Below are positions 25,195 through 38,055 of a DNA stretch of 64,000 nucleotides, piece after piece; within the stretch, counting starts at the first letter, position 1; each line of letters starts with the position of its first letter. The DNA is taken from positions 19,021,462-19,085,461 of the forward strand of contig OX352763.1 of assembly GCA_947095585.1 (NCBI GenBank). Direction: 5' to 3'. The notes below the pieces were generated by a model. It saw only the letters and a list, made by a program, of their open reading frames with translations. It was not told where the DNA came from and did not search any database. Position numbers and translations under genes: made by a program. The DNA is from Nephrocerus scutellatus (Eukaryota > Arthropoda > Insecta > Diptera > Pipunculidae).

Positions 25195-25520
25195 GCTGCG
25201 TAGGTAGTAGTGTATAATCCTGCGTGAGCCCACCTGTGAACCTGTGGCCGTGTGCTTTGACGATGTGTGCCTGAGTGTGTGAGCAGGGATGGGTGGGCCC
25301 GTATGCATGAGTCGATATGCGTGAGCCTGAAGTGAATTTTGTGACGTGAGCTTAAGCGGATGAGCCTGGCGCGAGCCTTGATAACGTGGGCCTTTATGAG
25401 TAGGGCGTAAACTTGGGCGACGTGAGCCTGAGCACGTGTGCCTGTTGTGAGCCTTGAGGATGAGAGCCCTGACGTGAGCCTTGACGTGAGCCTTGACGAG
25501 TAGGACGTTGTGGTTAGACA
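25195..25520. repeat. Degenerate ~12-bp minisatellite (GTGAGCCTGAGC type)
   Basis: Units such as GTGAGCCTTGAC and GTGAGCCTGAGC repeat over about 320 bp, most regular near 25455-25500. Open frames through it are a by-product of the 12-base period. The same unit type forms the array at 53725-54015. It starts just beyond the right end of the transposon at 23905-25173. Confidence 0.7.
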
Positions 25521-26895
25521 CAAGAGATTGACACTACGCGAATGTTATTGTTATTTTATAGTAACATGGAAAATGTTATCTATAAGCATTATGGTAACAT
25601 TGAAAAATGTACTATTTCTCTCGTCTGGATAACCACAATTGCTTTTTAACAGACGTCCTGTTAATTTTTTCTCGCACGCTACAAATGTAAATCAAGCGTA
25701 AGACTGGTATGAGAACATGGGTAATTTGACAGATGCGTTGTAGTTTCTTATAAATGAAATGTCAGACAAACCAACTGCTCTAGCTTTGTGGAGGTTATTT
25801 GGGTTTAATGATACCAAGTCTAAATAGCGTGTACATGCACTTAAACCGAAATCAACCTCAGGTTAAATTATTAATGAAAACGTAGTATATAATATAGAAA
25901 TATCATCACAGCTACTTACATTCTTTAGGAATTCAAGAAGAGATTATGTCTTTATAGTCAAAATGCTTATCATAATTATTAGCGTTTTTTTTTCAAACTA
26001 TGGTTATAAGCAGAACATAATTGCCGAATTAAGAAAAGTAATATTGAAAATCTACTGAAAGTTTTGATATTAATAATAACTATAACATCCCTTTATTATA
26101 AATTTAGGAAACGTAAAGAAGAACTATAGCATAGCCCAGCAATTTAACAATTTTAAATAAATGATTGAAGATTACTGCCACAGTGTACTGTGTTTTTGGT
26201 TTTTTTTGTGAGCGAAAAGAAATTACCCCTTGACCAACTATACTTCAATTTCCAGACTAACACAATAGTTAAAAAAACGCAACACATCGATGAAATTGAA
26301 TGCACCTCGTACGTATACGACAACCTTATGCTTCATTTCAAAATCAGTATTCTGACCAACTTAACACGGTGGAGAGTGGGTGAGGCAAATTATCCCATCC
26401 AAGAAGACAAAACTATTTTTAGGAAAGAAAAGCAAAATATTACGACTTCGTTTGCCTTCATCCACATCCTCATTAGTGACAGACTAACCAACATAACTTT
26501 TTTGATCTACATCACTAAAAATTGAGAATGTGCATGACTAACTGTTGGTTTGATAGTACAAACAAATGGCTGCCAAAATATTTTGCTGTTGTCTGTTAGT
26601 CGAAGACCATGTTTGTTTGTGTTGTAAGTATACATGAATTTAGTCTGTCAAAGGTAAGTTTGAACACGAGCTTAAACAAAGCGTATAGGAAACAATGGAT
26701 GTTGTTCATCGTTCTGTTCGAAGTTAAGACTGTTGGTTTTGATTGTAAAACCATCCTATAATTCTTAACGCAAAGCGCAAACGCCAAAATGACATTAGTT
26801 TTGACTGACTATAAAGTTAGATAGTATGTAAGGACTATTGCTCTCGACTCTCGGCTCGACTCTCCTTCTCATTAACGCCAACGCTGTGCCAAACA
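25521..26895. other. Intronic DNA, no recognised gene
   Basis: The 111-codon frame at 26190-26525 has no recognised domain and low complexity at neither end; probably chance. Confidence 0.45.
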
Positions 26896-26904
26896 TATAA
26901 CCGA

Positions 26905-27157
26905 GCGTTATAAATTATGCTCGGAAGGCTCCGGTGGGCAGGACACCTAGCTCGCATGAGCGAAGAGGATACTGCTCGGAAAGTCCTTTGTGGTAGGAGT
27001 TATGGAACACGAAAGCGAGGCCGGCCAAGCCTACGCTGGAAGGATGGCGTAGACCAGACGCTTAGAGTATAGGGATGCCAAATTGGATGACATCGACTCG
27101 AAATCGGGACCGGTGGGAGGCCAGGACCGGACACCGGTTGTAGAGCCAAATATGATG
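26905..27157 (+). mobile_element. RTE-like LINE 3' end
   Basis: Reads GRLRWAGHLARMSEEDTARK then VLCGRSYGTRKRGRPSLRWK, the carboxy end of the element at 3985-5465, then the 3' untranslated end 'ggacaccggttgtagagcc' and a short ATG-repeat tail near 27150. The better-kept tail shows what the 5.4-kb copy lost. Confidence 0.85.
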
Positions 27158-27225
27158 ATGTTATAAGGGTGCGAACCACTTTACGTGTCCACAAATTATA
27201 AAAAAATAAAAAAAAATGGGCTGTC
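27158..27225 (+). mobile_element. Jockey-like 3' tail
   Basis: 'ttataagggtgcgaacc' followed by 'gtgtccacaaattataaa' and an A-rich run matches, in inverse orientation, the 3' end at 8405-8450. Directly follows the RTE tail. Confidence 0.6.
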
Positions 27226-29270
27226 TGCTTCGGATAAGAAAAAACCAAATTTTTGTTTCTTGATCTCATAAAAACTCGACTATAAAAAACGGCCCTACTT
27301 TGTACAGTAAATTGACCTAAAGTTTTAGTTAAATTTTTTCACCAAAACCATCCTAACATTCTTCCCCACTACTTCGCCTAATAAAGCGCAATTCATATTT
27401 TGCCCATTTGTATTCAAAAAACAAAACCTTGCATTATTGCGCTTTTATGGCGACAAAAATGGCTATGACTGACACCAATAATTTTTACCCGCAACTTGTA
27501 CGCATCGCATCCTGCAAACAGAAAAAAATGCATCAAAACGATGAGGTACAACACACACTGAACGAAATTATCGCATGTATATGATATTCCAGCCAATCTG
27601 TACAATTTCAAAACTCGAAAGTAATTCCCATGCATTACCCTTTAATTCAGGCTTAAAAATAGGCGCCGCAGGATTAGCCTCATAACTCACACAGTGACAG
27701 GACACATGCAGATTGCCGTTTATTATTTACTATCAAAGCATAATATTTTTCTTCCAAAAATGGAAGGCTTAGAAGCATTATGCAAATTGCAAGTGACTAG
27801 TAGTTCGTTCCAGTGGCTATAACTGCGTACATAAAAAGGACATTCTGCAATGGTGACATTAAACAGCGATACACAAGTAACTTAAGACACATAAACTATA
27901 TCTCTATTGTAGAGTATAGGAAATATGTTATATGATCATAATTATCATCTTCACATTAAAAGCAGACTCCAACTCTCTGTCTGCATAGGTGGATATTTTG
28001 CGGCACTATTTGGAAACAGATTGAATGTGATATGAGAATACGGATTTATATGGCCATGCGAAATGACAAACTGACGGTGAAGCTGTAGCTTTTTGCTTTT
28101 GTTCTTGTTGTGATTCATGTTGTTTGTGCTTTGTCCTGCCTAATTCCCCTATACAACCAATTCTCTGAATGACTGCATTTGGTCCTATCCTTAGGCAGTC
28201 TTTCAGGATTCAAATGTGGCACAAAACATAACTACAACACCACACAGTAATAACGGGGAACAAGTACGGCAAATGGTAAATGTTATTCCTTATATGTCAT
28301 GACAACAAATTTAGCGCCATCAGGCATATTCTCAGTTATTGCTTAGAGTAGCCAAAGGCAACCATCAACGTGCAGGTGCTATCTGTATCATGTGGGAATG
28401 AAATTTCAGCTCGACATTTAACATATTTAGGTGACAGTACGTTAGGGCGAGAAAAATTGGGCAGTGTTTTCTTTTTGGGTTGTGTTTTATTATTTAGTGC
28501 GAAAAAAATTGTTAAAGTTAAACTACCATTCTGATATATACGTACAGTATCATCTGCTTCTGTTGTCCAGACTACTGCAGTTTAAGCACCGAGTTACCAG
28601 TACTATGAACCTTTTTTGCCTCTTATTGTTGTTGTTGCTTTTGTAGTAGACCACTATACACAAAATTGAAGCATAGACGTCCTTCAGCTAGAAAAAGAAT
28701 AACGAAGGAATGTGTTTTAATTACCCAAAATAAACGGTTGAATAACACGCTGTAGTTGCGCTAGGCACGTGAAATATATACAGAATTTTGGAGCTTTGAT
28801 GTATCGTATAAAAAACTGTAAAACTAGCCTTCATATAATATTAACATTTAAGCAGACAAGAAACATTGTATTCTCTAATTCTTGTAATTCTATTTAATTA
28901 TAACTTGAAATAAACATTTGTGAGGGAACATACACATTTTTCAGCAAAGAAGAAAAATCTTTTTAAAAAGCACATATATAAAAATATCATTAACATTTTG
29001 AGAAATGCCAAACTCAAAATTGGGACCAGTAGAAAGATTTTTTGGAGAACTGGACATTAGTGGTATGTTGATGATTCTGAGAATATTACTACTCAATTGA
29101 ATGTGACAGTTTTTAGCTTATTAAACATTTCAAATTGCGCTCCCTGTGGTATATTTTTGTCTCTCGAATCTTGAATATTTTAAATCATTATGCACAAAAA
29201 CCACAAAAAACCTTAAAAACCAACACATAAAAATTAACATTTTTTAAAATTCTCTAAATAGAGATCCGTG
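27226..29270. other. Intronic DNA, no recognised gene
   Basis: Short open stretches only (27414-27635, 28464-28646); no domains, no repeats matched. Confidence 0.5.
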
Positions 29271-29274
29271 ATTT

Positions 29275-29383
29275 AAAAAAATCACATAATTTAAAAGAAG
29301 CGTGCTCAGCATTTAATGTTCTATTAATCTTGGCATAAACCTCAGATGCTTAGCACGGTTCTTTTAAATGATGTGATTTTTTT
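29275..29383. repeat. Long inverted repeat with 40-bp arms
   Basis: Arms 29275-29314 and 29344-29383 are complementary at 36 of 40 positions, with a 29-base spacer. Arm motifs include AAATCACAT and CGTGCT.AGCAT. It sits directly before the CT-rich array at 29384 and may be part of the same element. Confidence 0.8.
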
Positions 29384-30160
29384 ACCTCAAGACCCCGTTA
29401 AGACCACGTTACTACCCCCATTAATACTTCCTCAAGATCCCTTCTAACCCCCCTTAAGATTTCCTTAAAACCCCTTAAAACCCCCTCAAGACGCTCCTAA
29501 GATCCCACACAAGACCCTCTCAAACTCCCTCAAGTCCATTTTAAACCCCTTTAAGACCCCTACAAAACCCTCTTAAGGCTCTACTCAAGACACTCCTTAA
29601 ATCCTCTCAAGACCACCTAAAGAACCCCTGAAGACCCCACTAAATATCCTCACAAAACCCCTTCGGGACCCCTTCAAGACGCCTAAAGACTCCCTCAAAA
29701 TCACCTCAATACCCCATTAAGACCACGTTACTACCCTCATCAATACTACCTCAAAACCACCTCAAACTCCTTAAGTGTTCTCTTAGACCCCTCAAAACAG
29801 TCTCAAGACCACCTAAAAATCCCCTTAAGGTTCTACTTACGACCCTCTTAATACCTCCTCAATAACTTCTTAAGACTTCCTCAATACCCTCTGAAGATTC
29901 ACTCAGAACTCGCCCAAGACCCCTTTCAAAACTACCCTCCCTCAAGACTACGTTACGATACCCTTCAGGACCCAACTCAAGACCTCCTCAAAACATACCT
30001 CCTTAAGACCCTGCTTAAGACTCCAAATTTTTACAGAAAGTGTTGTCATCGGAAGCTTGAATAAAATCGGGCTTTAGGAAGTGGGTTTAAAATTAATCAC
30101 AAGCCACAAACAAACAGACAAACAAACGCGGGCGCGGAAGTTAATATAAAGAATCTAATA
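29384..30160. repeat. CCCCTCAAGACC-like ~12-bp array and element tail
   Basis: About 620 bp of imperfect units (CCTCAAGACCCC, CCCCTTAAGACC and variants), followed from about 30010 by unique DNA ending in 'acaaacaaacagacaaacaa' (30108-30127) and 'gcgggcgcgg'. The plan, short-period array then unique tail, matches 10975-11430, though the sequences differ. Confidence 0.7.
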
Positions 30161-31530
30161 CAACGTGCAAATGGAGACAAACTACCATAAAAATTTCAAA
30201 GGATAAGTTTAAATGACACCACCACCAGTATAGTTGTCCGCAGTGTCAGGTAGTCCATCAGCTTAAAAGTCAAAAACCACTTAAAACTTATGGCTAAACA
30301 ATAAACTGCATGAATGCTACTTAAAAGAATACGTAGAAAAACCATTGTGTTAGTGTGAATTATTCACGCCCTGTAACAGCAGTGCTTCCTTGTCACTGGA
30401 AGGTGACCCATCAGCTGCAGAAGAATTGTTCTCTCTGGAAGCAGCAAATGTGTTCTGCTGCAATTAAATGCTTTTCAGTGATTACATTTACCCTGAAACC
30501 CAGTGAATCCCGCCAACACGCTTTGAATCACCCGCAGGATAATAATAAAGTTGGACGGAATTTAATAAAACCAGCTTCAACAGCTTTGTTTTGTGTGGCG
30601 TTGTGGTTTTGTTTTATTCTGTGAAAAACATTTACACATACTTGCAAACACGAGTACGAGTGTGAAATTTAATCAAAGAATTTGTTAAGAAAGAACATCT
30701 CAATGTACGACATCCTCCAGTCGTAGAAAACCCTTTTGTATACACAGTTGTATGTATTTTAATCACCTAAATTAGAAGCTCGTTTATTTAGATGATACCT
30801 AAGAGTGCGTTAAATCAGTAAAATCAGTCAATTACGAGTAAGCATCTTAAATATTTAGCTTTGATTGATTACTAAACCCCTTTCCAGTTGCTTTCTTCTG
30901 GTAATATGCTAATTGGGATTACTCGTACATAAGGTATGTGTGACAAGAGCCTAAACTTGTAAATCGTTCATTCGAGTACCTCCTACGGTCGTTCTGACTA
31001 CATTCTTAATATATCTGATTACTTAGGTTTAGTTCTAATCAAAATACAAATATGGGGGTAAACAGTGTAATGAATACATCGAGAATGTCAAGAACTAAAT
31101 CCTCTCTGAACAGGAAATTGATTCGATGAAGCGCAGCCGGGGTATATGAATAGTGTACACATCTCAATATGTAAGAGGCTGAGGAAATAAAGAGACCGTA
31201 TTAGTAGAAAATTGTGATTGGAGATATTCCATAAGAATAGACGTTGATGGTTCTTGTAAAGAAACAATAAACTTATTCTTGAGCATAACATTGAAAAACT
31301 GTTGTCAGCATTTATTTTTGTTATATACTCGTAGTTGAAGGACGGAAAACGTAAGCATAATTTATGTATGCCTATAAATTTATGTGAAAGCGTCAATAAC
31401 AGTAACAGCTTTGTTTGGGGTTAAAAAATAATGTGACTACCATTTACTTTCTTCAAAGTTACAAAGTATGTAGGTAAGCAAGGACAGTGGAGATTAAAAT
31501 AAGTAAGCCATGACCTAAATTATAAGATGA
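30161..31530. other. Intronic DNA, no recognised gene
   Basis: Open stretches at 30355-30624 (+) and 31088-31396 (-) have no recognised domains. Confidence 0.45.
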
Positions 31531-31534
31531 TATC

Positions 31535-31595
31535 AATCTGGGGCTGAACATTAATGAGAGAAAAACAAAGATTATAGTGTGTGGAACATAAAATG
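31535..31595 (+). mobile_element. Scrap of RTE-like RT
   Basis: Encodes LGLNINERKTKIIVCGT, matching LGLYINENKTKYTVAMS of the element near 4830-4875. Only about 60 bp, so low weight. Confidence 0.4.
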
Positions 31596-31764
31596 TAGCT
31601 CAGATCAATTGTTAAAACTGATTATAAAACACTGAAGCACATCAGTGCAGATAATTCTCTCATGTGATTACTGGGGATGAAACGATATCGCCAAGGTATC
31701 AAATACCTCTACTTGATATAGTAATCATTAAAATGTTCAAAATCGGGATTTTTGCAGATTTACC

Positions 31765-32610
31765 AATTTCTGGGTCAGATGGTATTTCTTATATGTTCTG
31801 AAAAGGTGTTCTTCCAAGCTGGCATTGCCATTGCATAAGCTTGTCCATCTATCCTATTCTTCTGCACTCTTCCCGATAAGTTGGAAACCAGCCTTTGTCT
31901 AGCCCATACCAAAAAAGGCGAGCCGTAGTCGCCTTCTTCGTATCAGCCCATAACACTTACATCCATTCATTCAGAGATCATGGAAACGCTGATCAATTTT
32001 CAGCTCAAGAAATATCATGAAACCAACGAAATCCTTAGTGACCGGCAGTATGGATTTCGTAGGCAACGTTCTACTGGTGATTTGATGGTTTATCTCACCG
32101 AACAGTGAAACTCGTCTCGTCATCAATTTGGAGAAAACAAAGCTGTTGCACTTGATAAGGCATTTGACAGAGTTTGGCATCTAGGTCTTTTGTTCAAAAT
32201 GCGCGCTTATGGAGTCGACGATAAACTGCTTCCCTGGATTAGAAGCTATCTTTTGGACCGCACATTTTAAGTTGTATTGGTCGGTTTTAAGTCTAAAGTA
32301 CATAGCTTAAATGCTGGCGTTACCCAGGGCTCTGTTTTGTCTCCGACTCTCTTTCTCATTTCTCATATTAATGATCTCTTATCGGTGACTTCTAATCCAA
32401 TTCACTCTTTAGCTGACGACATCACTCTCAACTTTCCATATAAGTTTCAGGAACGTCTCTCCACTTCTTATGTGGAACTCAAACAACTACGTATGTTAAG
32501 GACGTTAAATTCTGACGAGACAGCATAATAAAATGGGAAGTAGAATTTAACGCTTCCAAAACCCAATGCTGTCTCCTGTCGTCGAAGCGAATCCTAAATG
32601 CGAACGCCTT
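31765..32610 (+). mobile_element. Jockey-like LINE, reverse transcriptase fragment
   Basis: Frames give SGSDGISY, then ETLINFQLKKY, DRQYGFRRQRSTGDLM (about 32040-32087), a broken ALDKAFDRVWH, GVTQGSVLSPTLF (about 32312-32350) and SLADDITLN (about 32408-32434). The palm box keeps both acidic residues (ADD). Several stops and small deletions. A second copy lies in intron 3 at 45040-45600 and a 50-bp scrap at 51497-51550. Confidence 0.85.
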
Positions 32611-34400
32611 TAAGCGTGCGTGAATTATAAAAATAAAAAATTTTGTGGGATTTCCCAACATGAGTAATTTGTCGAAATGTTTTCCACTAAATCGATTTCT
32701 GGTTTATGTGATTATTGCTCCCGCTTTTGAAAATAACGTACAGAGGAAGCATCAACCATCCTTGTTTGTACAAAAAAGGTAATATTACCTTCATATCTTT
32801 ACATTCTTCTGGTGGTTTCAATTTTAAATTATGAACATGGGACGACAAATAAATAGACACTGTATCACATTCAAAGTCAATAATTTAATATTATAATAGA
32901 GAATTATTTTCCCAGTATATAAGAAAAATCAATTCTCTACAATAACAATACCTATAGGCGAACCCTCTGTGCCTATATCTTGGGTAACTAAATTAATAAA
33001 TTAATTAATGCTCGGAACTCGAAAAAGATTCTAACCATATGAGATGGAAACGTATCACACTTTCGGATGTGTAATGTTGAAAAACTTTTTAATGTAAATT
33101 TGCCAGTCAATAGCCCATAAAAAATATTTACTTTATATACGAGTATGATGTTGACTTAAATATACTTTTCCTAAAACTGAAAGCGCTTAATAAGATAACA
33201 ATCCAACCAAAATGATGCATCAGCTAAAAGTACCGATTGCGCTGCAGTATAAAGTTTGACCCATTTTCCGGAAATATGCAAATTGCCGCAACAACTAAAA
33301 AACGACAACCCGTTGATAATTTAATTTAAAATCACACACTCAAAATCTGAACATTTTTGTATTTAATTAATAATATAATTAGCTGACCAGCAAAATTAGT
33401 TACACAGTCAAATTGAATTTTACTAAAGATTAGCTATCCCTTTACCAAAGATAAGTTGGCTATTGATCAAGTATTCAGAAAGAATTATTTAATTACTAAG
33501 TGTAATTACCATTAACAAAAACATTTCAGATTTTCTTACAAAATCATGGTTATCACACTACAGTGGCTACTTAACCAAAGTAAAGGAGTCAACTTTAAAT
33601 TTGAAGAAGAACATCAATAAAGAATTTAATTAATCACTCTACTCAAACTTTAATCATATTACCAGAGAATATAAACAATGCCCCGTTCACGTTCAATAAC
33701 TTTCGTCATTTGTTTACGTAGCAATTAACTTGCGACAAGTGCAAGAACTCCTGATACATAAATGATTGCCTTGTACTGGGTTTTGTATGTATCAATAACA
33801 ATCGTTGCACTCTGAGTTTTGCCTTTTTAGCGACAGGGACAATGGAGGAATATGCTTGTGTATGTGTATCGTGCGTATCGCTTAAAGGACCCATGCACTG
33901 CGACAATCGATCGTGAAAAACCCAAATAAGCTTTAAAATTGGTCCTTGCCGGGTGCAGCATAAAGCAGACCACACAGAGCAATGCGAAATTAAAGTGAAT
34001 TAATGGAATGCCATTAACTCATTTTTAATAGAGAAAGAGGTATTCGGTTAACAACAATAATTTTAAATTGCCTGCGTAATTAAAATTATTTTATGCACTA
34101 CACTACTTAGCATATTTGCATACTCATATATTATGTGTACATTAGACACGATAAAAGCATTGTGCTGTTGGAATTGTTTTTCATTTAAAGGGACTTTCAT
34201 GTGGAAGTGAAAAACTGATTTTATTATTGAAGTGTATTTGTAGTACACTTCGACTAAGCTCGACTATGCTCATTAGTCAAAGTATTTTTTTATGAAAACA
34301 TAATACAGTCAACCGGGTGTCGGCAAAAAATGTGGCATATATCGTAGACTTATCTATGCCATGTTTCTTGCCAGCAGACGGTACGAATTACATTTATTTT
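32611..34400. other. Intronic DNA, no recognised gene
   Basis: AT-rich; a small perfect 8-bp hairpin (GAAGTGTA arms) near 34228-34250. No protein-like sequence. Confidence 0.45.
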
Positions 34401-34404
34401 TTTT

Positions 34405-34745
34405 ATATAAACTCATGACTTGTTGCACGGCAATAAGGTGGACTATACTTTTTATTAATATATTATCGAAGGAACGTATATTATAATATATCACATTCCT
34501 CTTGTTTGTAGCCGGTTTCAAATTAATTTCCCAGAACCCTGATTCATTGAAAATGAAATACGGAAAAACGAAACTAAAATGACGCGGTCCAAATTCTTTA
34601 ATCAATGGATCTGTGAAAACTTCAAAAAACCCTGAAAAAATATTACAAATAATAACGAAAGTGAGCTTTCAAAAGTTCTTGGATCCTCTATTGAACAATT
34701 CGAACATCCAGGAACTTGTTGACGTCTATTTTGAAGGGCTTTAGA
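34405..34745 (+). repeat. Unclassified dispersed repeat, copy 2
   Basis: Counterpart of 8040-8395, same orientation; carries an extra A/T-rich stretch near 34445-34495. It touches the broken end of the Gypsy fragment, but copy 1 has no Gypsy sequence nearby, so it is probably a separate element. Confidence 0.65.
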
Positions 34746-36643
34746 TTAAACGTTCATTGATTCCACATTAATGTACTCCTTGACTGGATACAATGTGGCC
34801 CAAATAATTCACTTCATTTCTGAAAAGGCTACATTTCGGCAGACTTAACTTCACTCCTGCAGCTTTTAGAAAACATGTTCCATCAACCGCTCGAACGTAG
34901 CAGTACCGTTGCATAAACCAAACGGCATTACAGAAAATTGATAAAAGCCGTTTCCCGCAGTAAATGCTGTCTTCTTCTTGTCGTCGTCATGAATTGCTAC
35001 CTGCCAGTATCCGCTTTTCAAATCCAATGTACTGAAGATTCTGGCTCCAATGTGCCATCTATATGCGGTAATGGATATCCTTCTTGGTGACATGGTTCAG
35101 TTTCCGATAGTCCACACAAAATCTCGTTGAACCATCTTTCTTTTGGACAAGTACCACAGGTGAGCTCCATGGGCTTTTAGACTTCTCTATGATTCCATCT
35201 CGATCTTTCTTCTAGACCATTGTTTTTGCCTCTTGTTGCTTAGCAAGTGGTAATCTTCTTGGCGCCTGTCGAATTTAAGTAGCATTTCCTGTATCGATTC
35301 GATGTTGCACTATTTTGGTTTTACCCATGTCGTTGTCGCTGACAGCAAACACGTCGGCAAATTGCTCAAGCGCCTTTTCTGCTGCTTGTTGCTGCGCCGC
35401 TGGAAGATGTTTACACAGCGAACGAATTATCAGCTTCCTTTCCAGATCCAGTGGCGTATTCTTTACTTTTACAAGCTGGCAATTTGCGATGCAGCTTACT
35501 CCCGGAGTCTTGCCAATGACTGTTCCTTCTCTTATTACCTTCCGTGATGGGCTAACGTTCATTATTCTCACTGATAACTTGCACTAAAGTTCTTCCGCAT
35601 AGCACTCCGTTCTTGTTGAATTTGGTTGGCTCCACTATTCCTACTCTACTGTCCCCAAGATCAACTTTACGTAAAGCTGGTGTAAGTTAGAGTTCCTGGT
35701 CTGCAGCTATTAGGTAAGCTGGCTGCTGCACTTCATTCATCTGTGATGTACGTATCTGCCATAAATTTTCAGACCTCCTAACACGATTCACAGGTTGTAC
35801 TGGTCTTGGTTCCTTGTAGTCGCGGATAAGATGTCCAGGTTTCTGACATCTAAAGCATTTTGCACGGGAACTAGATATTGGTTTCCGTCGTTCTGAGGAC
35901 TTCCAGTTTTTGATTTTCGGATTTCCTCTTTAATTATTGCCTTTATTTGTGTGACGTCCTCCATTTCCAGCTTACACAATCTAACCAATTCAGTAGACAA
36001 ACTGGCTCTAGCTGCTTCGTATTCCAAAGCCGATGCCAATACTTCATTCATTGACTTTCCTCTGTCTGTTGTCCTCAAATTAAGTTTTAGTTCCTCATCT
36101 CAGATAGCATTGATGAACGCATCCACTGCCAGTCCGTCTAAGATACCAGTCGGAACTCCACAATAGGCTTGTCGTGCTAGATTAGTTATTTCCCGTTCTA
36201 GTTCTTGAAGACGTTCTCCTCGCTGTTGTTTCTTCATCTGGAGCTGTATCTTGCTTAGCTCCTGTGTGTGAGACTGTCCATAATGCAAGTCCAACTCTTT
36301 CAAGATTCCGGAACTCATGACGGCATTTGGAATCATTTGTAATACGTCTGCTGCCTTGTCCCTCAATGCTAAAATGAAAGAATTTAGCTGTTCTTCCGCA
36401 CGCCATCCATTGTTCTTGTGTAAGATATGGGTAGTAATGTACTGCCTGAATACTGGCTCCCTACCTATTATTGCATTTATATCCCCCAGAATGATTCCTA
36501 CATCATACTGAGGGCAGGTGTGGAGTTCCCGTTCGATAAAGACCAAAAAATTAACTAATTTTTCTTCATTTTCGTCCGATCGGCGCTTCGTTTAATTCTC
36601 CCTTTATCAATATAATTTCCAACTTTATTGCCAACTCATCCAT
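34746..36643 (-). mobile_element. Ty3/Gypsy-type retrotransposon, gag to mid-pol, truncated
   Basis: Minus strand, in order: gag from an ATG at 36643, with an in-frame stop near 36570 and an open gag frame to 36100; a second gag piece (36078-35788) with a zinc knuckle at 35857-35816 reading CFRCQKPGHLIRDY, where the last Cys is Tyr; a protease/linker region; then RT with [20 protein letters not shown] and [20 protein letters not shown] (35050-34870) and a decayed LPKC..F...V.YLGH block to about 34750. The RT core after that, RNase H and integrase are absent. LTRs were not found. Confidence 0.85.
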
Positions 36644-37845
36644 TTGACTGCACACAAAACAAATGCTGCATCCCATGAAAACAACAGCACAAAGATTAAC
36701 TAACAAAAAGCACACAAAATCACCTCATAAATTTCATCTCAAATCGGGTAAAAACTCAAACCACAAATGGGAACAATCGAAAATAATTAAAGAGACTAAC
36801 AGACCAAAGGAGTCCAGCTGTATTTCATAGCAAACGGAAATAAAGTCCAGAAAATATATTTAGTACTTGCCATCTGTTTACTCCCTCACAGTTCACACTC
36901 CACATCAGAATAACGTACGTAATGAAAAAAAAGGATATTGTTGTCCGCTTAACCCATGATTCACAGTTGGGTACCGCTTTATTATTAGCTCTGTACATAC
37001 TTCTTTTATTCCACTTTCCTCCTACCGCCGTTCGTTCTTGCAGTTGTGATTATTTCTTCTTAGCAGCATTCGCATTCTTTTTGGCATGGTGAGCAAATCG
37101 CTTTGGTATTTTTGTTAACCAACTTGACGTGTGCATAACTTCCAGAGTGTTATAAAAGTTCATGATGTGATTTATACGCACCCACCCGAAGCAATTTGTA
37201 TTTTTTTTTTTTGCAAGCAATAATCATATCACCTCATATAGTCTCAAGGCTATACGGCGACCTTTCGTGCTCAACCTTTTTGTTATCCATATTCCATACC
37301 AATAACAACCAACTCCACAAATGTAAAATAAAATGTGCGCAGCGTTGGATACGTATTTATAAAGATATGCGATGATCATGAATGGAGGCGGTGTCGCTTT
37401 AGAAAATGGAGATGGCTCGATGCTTAGGAGTGAAAAAATAAAATTAATAAAGACTTTAATTAGTAAATAGAAGTCGAGGGAAAACAGAAATAATTGTCCA
37501 AATATAAAAACAGATTTCAAAGCCAGAGAAGTACAATTGTATTGAAAGACACATCTTCAAAGGTAACCATAAATGGAATATTATTTTTTTTAAATTATTA
37601 TTGTACTTAAACAACACTCACATACTTAATTTAAGGTTGGGAGAAACTGTGATTTCGTGCCTTCCAGTTTTTACCACTAAAGGATAATTATATGTATAAG
37701 TAGGGATGAATCGATGCAAGTAAATACAGGGACATACTTTTGTTTTGATACCAAGTACTTTTGGCATCGATACTTTTGTCTGCGATACCAAGTAGATATC
37801 GGAAGAAATTAATTCCAATGTTCAACTGTTTGGAAAAAGAACTTA
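36644..37845. other. Intronic DNA; possible Gypsy leader, no LTR recognised
   Basis: Sequence upstream of gag contains no obvious matching partner at the other end of the element. No gene seen. Confidence 0.4.
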
Positions 37846-37849
37846 CATG

Positions 37850-38055
37850 GACTATTGAATAGGTCACCAGTGTCCAAAAAACTTTGTACTCAGAGATTGA
37901 ATCAGAAAATTATTCGCAGATATGAAGGTATAGATTATAATACTAATGTAGAGGTTGCAACAATATTGCTTGCTTGTTTCAAGAATATTAACTTTCAAGA
38001 ATCCATCAGTGCCTGTGGAACAGCGGTTCAAAAACTGAAAAAGCTATAGTCAAAC
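37850..38055 (+). mobile_element. hAT-type transposase fragment
   Basis: Frame with IIRRYEGIDYNTNVEVATIL, LACFKNINFQESISACGTAV then QKLKKL resembles the region of BED-finger hAT transposases with the block 'ATLLDPRFKK..F'. The DPRF motif is altered to ACFK. Ends at a stop; no other hAT parts are adjacent. Confidence 0.6.

Noticed and set aside
25144..25523. 125- and 112-codon minus-strand frames
   Set aside because: They follow the 12-base period of the minisatellite, which keeps a frame open without selection.
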